The position numbers and the translations under genes are program-made. Below, piece after piece: positions 25,455 to 38,274 of a stretch of DNA of 64,000 nt; within the stretch, counting starts at the first letter, position 1; every line of letters begins with the position of its first letter. Under the pieces are notes generated by a model that did no database searches, had not been told where the DNA came from, and saw nothing but the letters and a program-made list of their open reading frames with translations. Origin of the DNA: Curtobacterium aurantiacum (lineage in GTDB: Bacteria > Actinomycetota > Actinomycetes > Actinomycetales > Microbacteriaceae); assembly GCF_018598555.1 (NCBI RefSeq), contig NZ_JAHEWN010000002.1, positions 62,001 through 126,000 of the forward strand, in the 5' to 3' direction.

Positions 25455-25526
25455 CGCAAAACACCGGTGTTCGCACTGCACGCCGTGGGATGCGGGTGTG
25501 CAACGTGCGAACACCGGTGTTTTGCG
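25455..25526. terminator. long nested palindrome between convergent genes
   Basis: A perfect 22-bp stem pairs 25455-25476 with 25505-25526. Each arm itself contains the 12-bp perfect palindrome AACACCGGTGTT (25460-25471 and 25510-25521), so alternative cruciforms are possible. It separates DUF3151 and lacZ. Confidence 0.65.
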
Positions 25527-25535
25527 GGGGGCCGC

Positions 25536-29517
<3,982 letters not shown>

Positions 29518-29521
<4 letters not shown>

Positions 29522-30708
29522 GCGTCCGCCCCCTTCGTTCCGTTCTGCAGACCGGACCTGGCCTGGGCCCCCGGTGGCCGGTTCCGGAGCGTCGCGGAGC
29601 TGGCGGAGCGACGTTCCGGCCGTGCCATTGGGGAGAGGCCCGGTGCGGCTTGGGTGGTGACCGTGCTGCCCGCCGCAGCGCGCGTCCGGAGCGCGGTGCG
29701 GGCCTCCCGGCCGTCGCGCCGTGCACGCTTCCGCCGGTCGCGTTCGTCCTTGGGCGGCCGGTTCGTCAGCGCGAGGAACGCGAACGACAGGATGAACGCG
29801 GCCAGGGCGATGATGACCGCCTGCGCGCTCGCGACGCCGTACTCGTTGAACGCGAACGCGTTCGTGTAGGCGGCGTAGTTCGGCGTGTACTCGGTGTCGA
29901 TCGCCGGAGCGACGGTCGACAGGATCTGCGGCTCCGCGAAGAGCTGCAGCGTGCCGATGATCGAGAACACCGTCGTGAGCACCAGGGCCGGTGCGATGAG
30001 CGGGATCTGGATCCGCCACGCGACCTGGAACGCGTTCGCGCCGTCGACCTTCGCGGCCTCGTAGACCTCGCCGGGGATCGACTTCAGCTGCGCCACGATG
30101 ATGAGCATGTTGTAGCCGGTGTAGGTCCACGTGACGATGTTCGCGATCGACCAGAGCACGCTGTTCGCGCCGAGGAAGTCCGGCTGCAGCCCCATCGACT
30201 GCAGCAGCGACACGATCGGCGACAGGCCGGGCACGTACAGGAACGACCACAGGATCGTGGCGATGACCCCGGGGACGCCGTAGGGCATGAAGTAGATCGC
30301 CCGGAAGAAGCCCGGCCAGCGGGCGCTCGCCGACTCGAGCAGCAGCGCGAGGATCGTGCAGGCGATGATCATCACCGGGACCTGGACGATGCCGAACAGC
30401 AGCATGCGGCCGATCGAGGCGACGAACCCGCTGTCCTGCAGGGCGATCGCGTAGTTGTCGAACCCGGCGAACCGGCCGACGACGCCGTCCTCGCCGAACA
30501 GGCCCTCGCGGTCGACGGTCGTGAACGACTGGAACAGGGCGCTGATGATCGGGATGACGAACGTCAGCAGGAACAGGGCCAGGAACGGGGCGAGCAGGAT
30601 CCACGGGGCACGCTTCTGCGCGCTCGTGGCCTTCGTGCTCGTGCGGAAGGCGGGCGTCGTGGTCGTCGCCCGGCCGGTCGTCGGCCGGGTCGTGGTCTGC
30701 TGGGTCAT
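29518..30708 (-). CDS. carbohydrate ABC transporter permease (MalF-type) with atypical C-terminal tail
   Basis: This 396-residue permease has six helices in its first about 310 residues and the EAA loop YEAAKVDGANAFQVAWRIQIP. CUT1 permeases normally end just after the last helix. Here an extra about 80 residues follow, rich in Arg, Ala, Ser and Pro. The DNA for part of this tail (29561-29651) is a copy of a dispersed repeat found again between dnaJ and hspR. It is translationally coupled on both sides (ATGA overlaps). Confidence 0.9.
29561..29651. repeat. dispersed ~90-bp repeat, copy 1 (inside permease 3' end)
   Basis: This segment aligns with 62762-62842. Shared blocks include GCCTGGGCCC at the left end, CGTCGCG in the middle, CCGGCCGTGCC, GGGGAGAGGC and GCGGCTT at the right end, with one 9-10-nt insertion in this copy. 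It encodes roughly residues 353-382 of the permease. Confidence 0.65.
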
Positions 30709-32063
30709 CGTGCCGTCCTGACGCTGAGGCCCTTGTCCTTGAAGGACTGGACGATCTCCCGCTGTGCGAGCTCCACCGCGTCACTGAGCTTCAGGCCCGA
30801 GGTGAGCTTGCGGCGGAACTGGTTCTGCAGTGACGTGAAGGCCGACTGGGTCACCGGGGACCACGACCACTCGACGTTCTGCTCCTGGGACGCCGGCACG
30901 AAGACCTCTTCGTTGTAGTTCTGCCCGGAGAACCACTTCGACGGCTGCTGGCGCTGTGCCCCGATGTAGTCGACGGCGGGCGACCAGCCGATGCCGCAGT
31001 ACTTGATCATCGCGTCGATGCCCGCCTTCGAGGTGGTCATCCACGTGATGAACTCGAGCGCCTCCTTCGGGTGCTTCGCGTTCGCCAGGACCGCGGCGGT
31101 CGACCCGCCGATGGCGCTCGAGCCGAAGCCGTCGGCGCCCCACTTCTGCATCGGGGCGACCTTCCACTTGCCCTCGCCGCCCTGCACCGACTCGATCAGG
31201 GCGTCGCCCCAGCTCGCGCTCGTGACCGCGGCGATCTTGCCGCTCGCGGCCGCGGCGTACCACCCGGGGGAGTAGGCACCGGCGCTCGTGTCGACCAGCT
31301 CGTCGTCGATCACCCCGTCGAAGAAGTCGGCGACCATGAGGGTCTTGTCGTCGGTCATGTCGACGACCCACTCGTCGCCGTCCACCTTGAACCAGCGCGC
31401 ACCGGCCTGCTGCGCGTACGCGGCGAACGGCGACGCGTCGGCGACCGGGAACACCTCGAGGTAGTTCTGCCCGCCGGTGCTCCGGACCTTGTCGGCCAGG
31501 TCGCGCCACTCGTCCCACGTCGTCGGGGGTTCGCCGCCGGCCTGCTCGAGGATCGCGGTCTGGTAGTAGAAGCCCATCGGGCCGGTGTCCTGCGGGATGC
31601 CGTAGATGCCGTCGACGAACGACACCTGCGCCCACGCGGCCTCGTCGTACTTCGACTCGAAGTCCTTCGCGCCGTACCGGGCCAGGTCGACCAGGCCGTT
31701 CGCGAGCATGAACTCGGGGATCTGCCGGAGCTCGACCTGCCCGATGTCCGGGCCGCCGCCGGCCGCGAGCGCGGAGTACATCTTCTGGTACCCGCCGCTG
31801 TTGCCGCCGGGGATCCAGTTCGCGGTCACCTGGATGTCCGGGTGCGTCCTGTTCCAGACGTCGCAGACCTTCTGCAGGTCCTTCAGCCAGGCCCAGTAGG
31901 TGAGCTGGACGGTCTCACCCGACGCCGCGGCGGGCACGAGGGCCGCCTTGTTCACGTTGGTCGAGCCCGGGACCGCGCAGCCGGCGAGGAGCCCCGCCGC
32001 TGCCGTGCCGAGGCCGAAGCCCAACAGGTGTCGTCTCGTGATGGGTCGTTCCGGTGGCGCCAT
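30705..32063 (-). CDS. carbohydrate ABC transporter substrate-binding lipoprotein
   Basis: This 452-residue precursor starts at ATG 32063 with GGAG about 9 nt upstream. The N-terminus has a twin-arginine-like segment (TRRHLLGFGLG) and lipobox LAGC, with lipidated Cys near residue 28, so it is exported and membrane-anchored. The fold is extracellular solute-binding family 1 (YWAWLKDLQKVCDVWNRTHPDIQV at its start; key part YWAWLKDLQKV). As first gene of the SBP-permease-permease-lacZ operon it presumably binds galactosides. The 204-bp region upstream holds its promoter, but I see no clear operator. Confidence 0.9.
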   Translation of the reverse strand: MAPPERPITRRHLLGFGLGTAAAGLLAGCAVPGSTNVNKAALVPAAASGETVQLTYWAWLKDLQKVCDVWNRTHPDIQVTANWIPGGNSGGYQKMYSALAAGGGPDIGQVELRQIPEFMLANGLVDLARYGAKDFESKYDEAAWAQVSFVDGIYGIPQDTGPMGFYYQTAILEQAGGEPPTTWDEWRDLADKVRSTGGQNYLEVFPVADASPFAAYAQQAGARWFKVDGDEWVVDMTDDKTLMVADFFDGVIDDELVDTSAGAYSPGWYAAAASGKIAAVTSASWGDALIESVQGGEGKWKVAPMQKWGADGFGSSAIGGSTAAVLANAKHPKEALEFITWMTTSKAGIDAMIKYCGIGWSPAVDYIGAQRQQPSKWFSGQNYNEEVFVPASQEQNVEWSWSPVTQSAFTSLQNQFRRKLTSGLKLSDAVELAQREIVQSFKDKGLSVRTAR

Positions 32064-32267
32064 TGCCACACTCCGTTCGTCGTTGATCGGGGTTGCCCAC
32101 ACCCAACCACAGAACCGAACAGCGGTGTGGTTTCGTGACCGTACCGACACTGCGCATTCCCGGCTGACCTTGGAACGGCCCCAGGCCCGGGCGCGGACGG
32201 TGGGTCCAGCAGACACCGACGCCCCGGACGGCGAAGGCCGCCGGTGGCACGACCGGGAGGAGAAGCG

Positions 32268-32609
32268 ATGATCGAACGCGGGAACACCACCCACCGCGCC
32301 GAACTCGACGAGCAGCTCGCGCACGAGGCGCAGAGCATCGTCCAGGGGCACGGCAGCAACGCGCACGTCGAGGAGTTCCGACAGTCGGAGCCCGTCCCCG
32401 ACGACACCGACGCCCCGGAGACGGTCACCGCCTCCGGGTACGACGGCGAACTCGAGGGCGAACTGCAGGACGACGCCACCAACGTCCTCCCCGAGGACGA
32501 CGCGGACCTGGCCGACCCCCTGCCCTCCGGCGAGGGCGACGGGGCCGACGCCACCGTGTACCGCACCGAGACCGGGGAGGGCAGCACCGATGGCACTGAC
32601 GCAGAATGA
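32268..32609 (+). CDS. small acidic hypothetical protein
   Basis: This 113-residue protein starts at ATG 32268 with AGGAG about 6 nt upstream. It is strongly acidic (Asp/Glu-rich, especially residues 45-113) and probably disordered, with no signal, membrane segment or recognised domain. Its last 20 nt overlap the start of the Rv2629-like gene, so the two are translationally linked. A role as an accessory or charge-mimic partner would be speculation. Confidence 0.7.
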   Translation: MIERGNTTHRAELDEQLAHEAQSIVQGHGSNAHVEEFRQSEPVPDDTDAPETVTASGYDGELEGELQDDATNVLPEDDADLADPLPSGEGDGADATVYRTETGEGSTDGTDAE

Positions 32610-33756
32610 GGCACCGCACCTGCAGTCCGGCATCGCCGAGCGGCTGAAGCGTGGCGGCACCTGGACCTGGGCGTACGTGGACGCATCGGGCGACCGCGAG
32701 GACCCGCAGCACCTCGCCGCGCTGCAGCGCCGGAAGGCCGAGGACGTGCTCCGGTCGGCCGGTGCGGACGCCGACGTCATCGACACCGTGATGGCCGAGC
32801 TCGAGGAGACGCCCGGGGTGCCGGCGCCGGTCAGTCGGTACGTGCTCGTGCACGACGGCGAGCTCGTGCTCAGCGAGGTCCTGCCCGGCGCGATGCACGC
32901 ACCGACCTCGATCGGCCACGACCCCGTGCCCGACCTGCTGCCGCTCCTGGCGCACCGGCCGCTCGACCTGCCGTTCCTGATCGTCGAGGTGGGCCGTGAA
33001 GGTGGTGGCTACCGCGCCTACCGCCTGGGCCACGCCGACGTGCCGGACCAGCGCGACGAGCAGCGCGTGCAGGGACGCACCGACACGCTCCACAAGTTCC
33101 AGGGCGGCGGCTGGGCGCACCTGCGGTGGCAGCACCACACCGAGGAGATCTGGCGCGACAACCAGAACGAGGTCGCCACCGCCATCGACGAGGCGTTCCG
33201 GCGGTTGCAGCCGAAGCTCATAGTGGTCGCGGGGGACATCCGCGCACGGGGGCTCCTGCTCGACCAGTTGTCCACCGAGGCGCGCGCCGTCGTCTCCGAG
33301 GTCCCGGTCGACACCCGGGCGTCGGACGCGTCGGAGACCGCGCTCGTCGAGCACGTCGACATCGCGCTCGCCCGGGTCATCGCGACCCGCCGGCACGACT
33401 TCGAGGACCTGCTCCGAACCCACGTCGGCCGCGGGGACAACCAGACGGTCGCCGGCATCGGCTCCGTGGTCGAGGCGCTGCAGCAGGCGCAGGCCTCGGT
33501 CGTCGCGATCGACGCCGCCGCGATCGGCGACCGCACCCTGCTCGCGCTGGGAGCGGTGCCGTGGATCGCCACGGCACCCGAGCAGGCGGCGGGCGCACCG
33601 GTCATCGGACCGGTCCCGGCCGTGTGCGCGATCGTCCGGGCGGTCGCCCTCACCGACGCGGAGCTGCTGCTCGTGAACGCCGCGTCGCTCCCGAACGGTG
33701 CGCCCGCCGCAGCGTTGCTGCGGTGGCCGGTGGGACCGGCGGTACCGGCCGCCTGA
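32590..33756 (+). CDS. Rv2629-like (bacterial eRF1-domain) ribosome-associated factor
   Basis: This 388-residue soluble protein resembles the mycobacterial Rv2629 / baeRF family, which has an archaeo-eukaryotic release-factor-1-like core. The diagnostic stretch is HKFQGGGWAHLRWQHHTEE in the middle (residues about 168-186). It is followed by RRLQPKLIVVAGDIRARGLL and a C-terminal domain with VEALQQAQASVV. Family members are induced under stress and proposed as ribosome hibernation or rescue factors; the eRF1 GGQ is not conserved as such. It overlaps the upstream acidic gene and ends at a long palindromic terminator. Confidence 0.75.
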   Translation: MALTQNEAPHLQSGIAERLKRGGTWTWAYVDASGDREDPQHLAALQRRKAEDVLRSAGADADVIDTVMAELEETPGVPAPVSRYVLVHDGELVLSEVLPGAMHAPTSIGHDPVPDLLPLLAHRPLDLPFLIVEVGREGGGYRAYRLGHADVPDQRDEQRVQGRTDTLHKFQGGGWAHLRWQHHTEEIWRDNQNEVATAIDEAFRRLQPKLIVVAGDIRARGLLLDQLSTEARAVVSEVPVDTRASDASETALVEHVDIALARVIATRRHDFEDLLRTHVGRGDNQTVAGIGSVVEALQQAQASVVAIDAAAIGDRTLLALGAVPWIATAPEQAAGAPVIGPVPAVCAIVRAVALTDAELLLVNAASLPNGAPAAALLRWPVGPAVPAA

Positions 33757-33770
33757 GCGGTGACCGGACG

Positions 33771-33816
33771 ACGGACGGGAGGCCCGGTGCCAGCTGGTAC
33801 CGGGCCTCCCGTCCGT
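33771..33816. terminator. 46-bp near-perfect palindromic terminator
   Basis: An 18-bp perfect stem (33771-33788 with 33799-33816) contains GACGGGAGGCCCGG; the 10-nt loop GCCAGCTGGT is itself almost self-complementary. It lies 15 bp after the Rv2629-like stop. Confidence 0.7.
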
Positions 33817-33867
33817 CTCGGCGCGATCCTGCGGGCCGCCCCGACGGCCGCGTATAGCGTCCCGGCC

Positions 33868-34710
33868 ATGACCGACGACCGCCGACGTGAGCTCGGCACC
33901 AGCGACGCACCCGTGGAGGACGAACTCGCGGAGTCCTTCGACGCGACCATCGAGGAGGGCGCGGAGCGGCTGCAACGGACGACCCGGGCCGTCCTCGTCA
34001 CGGGGTTCTTCGGCGGCCTCGAGGTCGGTCTCGGGGTGATGGCGTACCTCGCCGTGCTCACCGAGACCGACAGCCACCTGCTCGCCGGGCTGGCCTTCGG
34101 CATCGGCTTCATCGCGCTGCACCTGGCGCACAGCGAACTCTTCACCGAGAACTTCCTGATGCCGGTCGCGGCCGTGGTCGCCCGCGAGGGGACCGTCCTG
34201 CAACTCGTGCGACTGTGGGGCGGCACCCTCGTGGCGAACCTGGCCGGGGGATGGGTGTTCATGTGGCTCGTCGTCCAGGCGTTCCCGCAGTGGCACGCCA
34301 CGCTCTCGGAGTCGGCGCACCACTACGTCGACGCGCCGTTCGGACTGCAGAGCATCGTGCTGGCGGTCCTGGGCGGCAGCACCATCACCCTGATGACGCG
34401 GATGCAGCAGGGCACCGACTCGGACCCCGCGAAGCTCGTCGCCGCCGTCGCGGGAGGCTTCCTGCTCGCCGGGCTGCAGCTCTTCCACTCGATCCTCGAC
34501 TCGCTGCTCGTCTTCGGGGCGGTCCAGTCGGGTGCGGACATCACCTACGGGCAGTGGCTCGGCTGGTTCGGGTACACGCTGCTGTTCAACGTCCTCGGTG
34601 GGCTGGTGCTCGTGACGGCGCTGCGCCTGCTCCGGACGAAGGAGCTCATGCAGGACCGCCGACGGGAGTCCCAGGACGATCCCGAGCGCGCCGACCACGA
34701 ACAGGGCTGA
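33868..34710 (+). CDS. formate/nitrite transporter (FNT) family membrane protein
   Basis: The 280-residue protein starts at ATG 33868, shortly after TATAGCGT, so probably leaderless. After a 30-residue acidic N-terminus come six helices. FNT features include AFGIGFIALHLAHSELFTENFLMP (key part: LAHSELFTENF) near residues 92-110 and the aqua-channel-like repeat fold. Members export or import formate, nitrite or related small anions as pentamers. No formate or nitrite enzyme gene is adjacent, so the substrate is open. Confidence 0.85.
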   Translation: MTDDRRRELGTSDAPVEDELAESFDATIEEGAERLQRTTRAVLVTGFFGGLEVGLGVMAYLAVLTETDSHLLAGLAFGIGFIALHLAHSELFTENFLMPVAAVVAREGTVLQLVRLWGGTLVANLAGGWVFMWLVVQAFPQWHATLSESAHHYVDAPFGLQSIVLAVLGGSTITLMTRMQQGTDSDPAKLVAAVAGGFLLAGLQLFHSILDSLLVFGAVQSGADITYGQWLGWFGYTLLFNVLGGLVLVTALRLLRTKELMQDRRRESQDDPERADHEQG

Positions 34711-34728
34711 CGGGGGCGGCGCGAACGG

Positions 34729-35940
34729 TCAGTCGTGCGAACGGTCGCGTCGGGGCACCAGCGGGACCGCGAGCAGCGGGAGCACCGCCACGATGCCGAA
34801 CGACGCCGCGAAGCCGAGCGCACCGACCAGCGCCCCGATGCCCGGAGCGACGGCGCTCGCCGCGATGAACTGCCCGGTGTTCTGCGCCCCGAGCGCGCGC
34901 CCCGACCAGAACGGTCCGGCCGCCTCGGCGACCGACGTGTACGCCAGCCCGTTGTCGGCGACCGTCACGCTCGTCGCGAGCACCAGGAACACCGCAGCCC
35001 CGGCGAGATGCGACGCGTCGACGACCGCGAGGACCGCCATCACCACCGCCGCACTGACCGCGACGATCCGCAGCGGACCGACGCGCGACCCGGCGCGGTC
35101 ACTCCAGCCACCGACCAGGATCCGGCCGATCGCCCCGACGAACTGCGCCGCGCCGACCAGCAGCCCGGCCGCCGGCGTCGACCAGCCGAGACCGACGAGC
35201 CAGACGAGTCCGTACGTCGACAGCGTGAACTGCGGCACCACGAGCAGGACCGACACCGCGTGCACCCGCCACAGGAACCCGCTCGACCGGTAGGGGTTCG
35301 CGGTCGCCGTCGTCGCCACCGCAGCTCGGGCAGGGCGTGGCGGGTCCGTGATCCCGATCGCGCAGCAGACGGCGAGCACCGCGCACAGCACGATCGGCAG
35401 GACCAGGGCCGCGCGGATCCCGGAGCCCTCGGCGAGCTGCGGCACCGTGACCGCCGCGAGCGTCACCCCGAGCGGCTGCGACATCTGCCGGATCCCCATC
35501 GCGAGTCCCCGGCGCTCCTTCGGGAACCACCCCACCACGACCCGGCCGCTCGCCGCGTTCGTCGAGGCGCTCGTCATGCCGCCGGCCAGGAACGCGAGGC
35601 CGAGCAGCACCGGGTCACCCGCAGCCAGCCAGGCGCCGACCACGGCCAGCGTGGTGAGCACGAGTCCGCCGGCGATGACGACGCGCTCGCCGAACCGGTC
35701 GGTGATCGCGCCCCAGGCGATGAGCGTCAGGACCATGCCGAAGGTCGGGGCGGCGGCGAGGACCCCGGCGACCGGCAGGGACGTGCCGCGGGTGAGCAGG
35801 TGGGGGATGAGGAGCGCCGGCGCGGACACGACGAGCGTCCCCGCCGCCTGGGCCGCGACCCCGAGCGCGAGCATCGTCCAGGCGCGGGCGGTGACCGGCG
35901 TCGTCGGAGTGCTCCGGTGCGGGGCGTCGGTCGTCGACAT
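34729..35940 (-). CDS. MFS transporter
   Basis: This 403-residue protein has 12 predicted helices and the MFS loop motif WGAITDRFGERVV between helices 2 and 3 (residues about 76-88), repeated in degenerate form as GGWSDRAGSRVG between helices 8 and 9. The substrate is unknown. It is divergent from a GntR/FCD regulator, and two GGTATACC operator halves lie in the 80-bp gap, so its expression is probably controlled by that regulator's ligand, perhaps an organic acid. Confidence 0.88.
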   Translation of the reverse strand: MSTTDAPHRSTPTTPVTARAWTMLALGVAAQAAGTLVVSAPALLIPHLLTRGTSLPVAGVLAAAPTFGMVLTLIAWGAITDRFGERVVIAGGLVLTTLAVVGAWLAAGDPVLLGLAFLAGGMTSASTNAASGRVVVGWFPKERRGLAMGIRQMSQPLGVTLAAVTVPQLAEGSGIRAALVLPIVLCAVLAVCCAIGITDPPRPARAAVATTATANPYRSSGFLWRVHAVSVLLVVPQFTLSTYGLVWLVGLGWSTPAAGLLVGAAQFVGAIGRILVGGWSDRAGSRVGPLRIVAVSAAVVMAVLAVVDASHLAGAAVFLVLATSVTVADNGLAYTSVAEAAGPFWSGRALGAQNTGQFIAASAVAPGIGALVGALGFAASFGIVAVLPLLAVPLVPRRDRSHD

Positions 35941-35965
35941 GGCATCGTTTCGTCACGGAACGGAT

Positions 35966-35988
35966 TGGTATACCATCACGGTATACCA
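35966..35988. promoter_or_regulatory. GntR/FadR-type operator between MFS and gntR genes
   Basis: TGGTATACC and GGTATACCA flank a 5-bp centre, forming a 23-bp imperfect palindrome whose halves (GGTATACC, 35967-35974 and 35980-35987) are each self-palindromic. TGGTATACCA-like sites are typical for FCD-type GntR proteins. It covers the likely -35 region of gntR and the MFS promoter. Confidence 0.7.
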
Positions 35989-36020
35989 TTCCCGCCATCC
36001 CGCCGCTAGGCTTGTCCGCC

Positions 36021-36722
36021 GTGACCGACCCGACCGACGATGCCCCCGTGTCGCAGACGGCGCAGCTCTACGACAACCTGCGCGCGGCCATCCTGACCCT
36101 CGACATCGCACCGGGTGAGCGCATCTCCGAGCGCGGCCTCGAGGCGCGGTTCCACGCCTCACGCACACCCGTCCGCGCTGCACTGTCGCGGCTCGAGCGC
36201 GAGGGCCTCATCCTGCACGAGGGGCGCTCGTGGACGGTCACGCCCATCGACCTCGACGAGATCGCCTCGCTCGCCGAACTGCGCGGCATCCTCGAACCCG
36301 CTGCTGCGCGGTTGGCCGTCCAGCGCGCCACCCCCGAGCAGCTCGCCGATGTCCGCGGGCACCTCGACGCCCTCCGGCCGACGCCGGACCAGCAGGCCGG
36401 GATCCGGATGGGGTCGACGTTCCACCTCGACCTCGCCGCGCTCGGGGGCAACCGGTTCGTCACCGACGCCATCGCCGACGCCCTGACGCGGCTCGAGCGC
36501 ACCCGGTGGATCGAGGTCCGTACTCCCGAGGCGCGCGACGCCGCCTGGGACGAGCACAGCGCCATCATCGACGCGGTGCGGGACGGCGACGCCGACCGAG
36601 CGGCGGAACTCGTGGCCGCGCACGTCGCCGGCACGAACGACCGGCTGCTCAGCTGGATCGCCCAGGAGCGCCGACGCCTGCGCGGTGCGGGCATGACGAT
36701 CGTGGGCGCGACCGAGCGCTGA
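36021..36722 (+). CDS. GntR-family regulator (FCD subfamily)
   Basis: This 233-residue protein starts at GTG 36021, 8 nt after TAGGCT (36007-36012); it is probably leaderless. An alternative TTG lies at 36012. The N-terminal winged helix contains ERISERGLEARFHASRTPVRAALSRLEREG (key part: SRTPVRAALSRLEREGL), and the C-terminal all-helical FCD domain holds the Asp/His metal-ligand pattern (HLDLAAL, EHSAIIDAV, AAHVAG). It most likely represses itself and the divergent MFS gene. Confidence 0.88.
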   Translation: MTDPTDDAPVSQTAQLYDNLRAAILTLDIAPGERISERGLEARFHASRTPVRAALSRLEREGLILHEGRSWTVTPIDLDEIASLAELRGILEPAAARLAVQRATPEQLADVRGHLDALRPTPDQQAGIRMGSTFHLDLAALGGNRFVTDAIADALTRLERTRWIEVRTPEARDAAWDEHSAIIDAVRDGDADRAAELVAAHVAGTNDRLLSWIAQERRRLRGAGMTIVGATER

Positions 36723-36747
36723 CGCTGGCGGCGTGTGCGAGGTGCGC

Positions 36748-36778
36748 CGGGCCTCCTGGCCGTGACGGGGGAGGCCCG
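36748..36778. terminator. hairpin terminator between gntR and the small minus-strand gene
   Basis: CGGGCCTCC (36748-36756) pairs with GGAGGCCCG (36770-36778) over 13 nt, 25 bp past the gntR stop; ACGGGGGAGGC resembles the GACGGGAGGC hairpins. Confidence 0.55.
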
Positions 36779-36788
36779 ACGCGAGCCG

Positions 36789-36938
36789 CTAGCGCAGCTC
36801 CGTCGTCTCCTGCGACGCGTCGAGGTCGTCGAACGTGCGGATCGAATCCGTGCGTTCGAGCAGCGCGTCGCGCACCTCGGCCTCGTCGTGGCTCGCGCGG
36901 AGTGCGAGCTTGCTCCCGGAACGTGTCGACTGTGACAT
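36789..36938 (-). CDS. small hypothetical protein (49 aa)
   Basis: The frame MSQSTRSGSKLALRAS...QETTELR has ATG 36938 preceded by GGAAGGA about 8 nt upstream, a much better ribosome-binding site than most in the window. The peptide is hydrophilic, without signal or membrane segment, and its second half is acidic. I do not recognise a family. A good start site and a flanking terminator support a real gene. Confidence 0.55.
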   Translation of the reverse strand: MSQSTRSGSKLALRASHDEAEVRDALLERTDSIRTFDDLDASQETTELR

Positions 36939-37055
36939 GTCGTGTCCTTCCCCTGCGTGTGGGCAACCTGATCGGTGCGGGCACGCGGCCCGCTGGTGCG
37001 CTTCCTCACGGGACGTACTGAGGTCGGAACAGTGTCGCGCGACCCCCGCTGTCCC

Positions 37056-37067
37056 GCAAGCGTTTCC
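37056..37067. promoter_or_regulatory. possible LacI-type half-conserved operator
   Basis: GCAAGCGTTTCC has a central CG and 8 of 12 symmetric positions, and lies 100 bp before the second lacI-type gene. It is a weak candidate for autoregulation. Confidence 0.25.
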
Positions 37068-37166
37068 GGCACCGTGTGGAGAACTCCCGGGACACGGCAT
37101 GCCTAGGATGGTCCGGCCGCACAGCGCGAGGCGCGGCACCAGCGGACGTCGAAGGGGAGGCACGGG

Positions 37167-38267
37167 TTGGCCGACCAGCGCACCGCACCTCCCACGGTCT
37201 ACGACGTCGCCTCTGCAGCCGGCGTCTCCATCGCCACCGTCTCGCGCGTGCTCCGCACCCCCGACGCCGTCCGCGAGGGCACCCGGGACCGCGTGCAGGC
37301 GGCGATCCGGAGCCTCGGGTACGTCCCGTCCGGCAACGCCCGGGCCCTCGCCGGCAAGCGCACCGGCGTCGTCGGACTGCTGCTGCCCGGGTTCGACGTG
37401 GTGCCCGACGAGCGGCCGGACCTGGTCACCGACGGTGGCGTCCGCGTGGTCGACGACCGGCGCCACGTGACGCAGCCGTTCTCGTCCAACCTGTACTTCG
37501 ACGAGGTCCTGCGCGGCGCCGAGACCGAGGCCTGGCAGCGCGGTCTCGCGCTCATGGTCGCCGCCGGCCGGGGATCGTCGCGCGACGTCATCGTGAACGA
37601 CGTCGCCGGCCGCGTCGACGGCCTCGCCGTGCTGGCGCAGACCGTCCCCGACGACCTGCTCGAGCACGTCGCCCGGCGCATCCCGGTCGTGGTGCTCGCC
37701 GACGACCGGCGCTCGCACGGGTTCGACTCCGTCAGCGTGGACAACGCCGCGGGCATGCGGACCCTGGCGTCGCACGTGATCGGACGCCTCGGCATCCGAT
37801 CCCTCGCGTACGTCGCGGGTCCGATCGACTCGCCGGACGACATGGAGCGCTCGGCGGGGTTCCGCGCGGCGCTGGCCGACCACGGGGTGCCGGCCTCGGC
37901 GGTGCGGATCGTGCACGGTGACTTCGGGCGGGCCCGGGCGCGGGAGCTCGCGGTGTCGCTGCTGTCGGACGACGTGCCGCGCGCCGTCGTCTGCTCGAAC
38001 GACCAGTCCGCGCTCGGGGTGCTCGACGCCGCCGCTGCCCGGGGGCTCCGCGTGCCCGAGGACCTCGTCGTGACCGGGTTCGACGGGATCGACGCCGGTC
38101 GGTTCTCGTCGCCGCGGCTCACCACGGTGCACCAGCCGATGGGGGCGCTCGGGCGTGCTGCCGTGCTGGCGATCGTCGACCGGCTCGAACGTCGCGAGGG
38201 ACCGCCGCGCGCCGTGCGTCTGCCCGTCGAGGTGCTGCTGCGCGAGAGTTGCCCGCCCGCGCTGTAG
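37167..38267 (+). CDS. LacI-family transcriptional regulator (of the beta-glucoside locus)
   Basis: This 366-residue regulator starts at TTG 37167 with AAGGGGAGG about 6 nt upstream. HTH: TVYDVASAAGVSIATVSRVL (residues about 10-29). The effector domain is complete, including the EDLVVTGFDGIDAGRFSSPRLTTV block (key part: VVTGFDGIDAG) near residue 300. Residues about 80-100 form an insertion not seen in most LacI proteins (VPDERPDLVTDGGVRVVDD). It lies upstream of an importer/GH1 operon whose promoter contains a LacI-type operator, so it is the probable repressor of that operon. Confidence 0.9.
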   Translation: MADQRTAPPTVYDVASAAGVSIATVSRVLRTPDAVREGTRDRVQAAIRSLGYVPSGNARALAGKRTGVVGLLLPGFDVVPDERPDLVTDGGVRVVDDRRHVTQPFSSNLYFDEVLRGAETEAWQRGLALMVAAGRGSSRDVIVNDVAGRVDGLAVLAQTVPDDLLEHVARRIPVVVLADDRRSHGFDSVSVDNAAGMRTLASHVIGRLGIRSLAYVAGPIDSPDDMERSAGFRAALADHGVPASAVRIVHGDFGRARARELAVSLLSDDVPRAVVCSNDQSALGVLDAAAARGLRVPEDLVVTGFDGIDAGRFSSPRLTTVHQPMGALGRAAVLAIVDRLERREGPPRAVRLPVEVLLRESCPPAL

Positions 38268-38274
38268 TCGTCGT

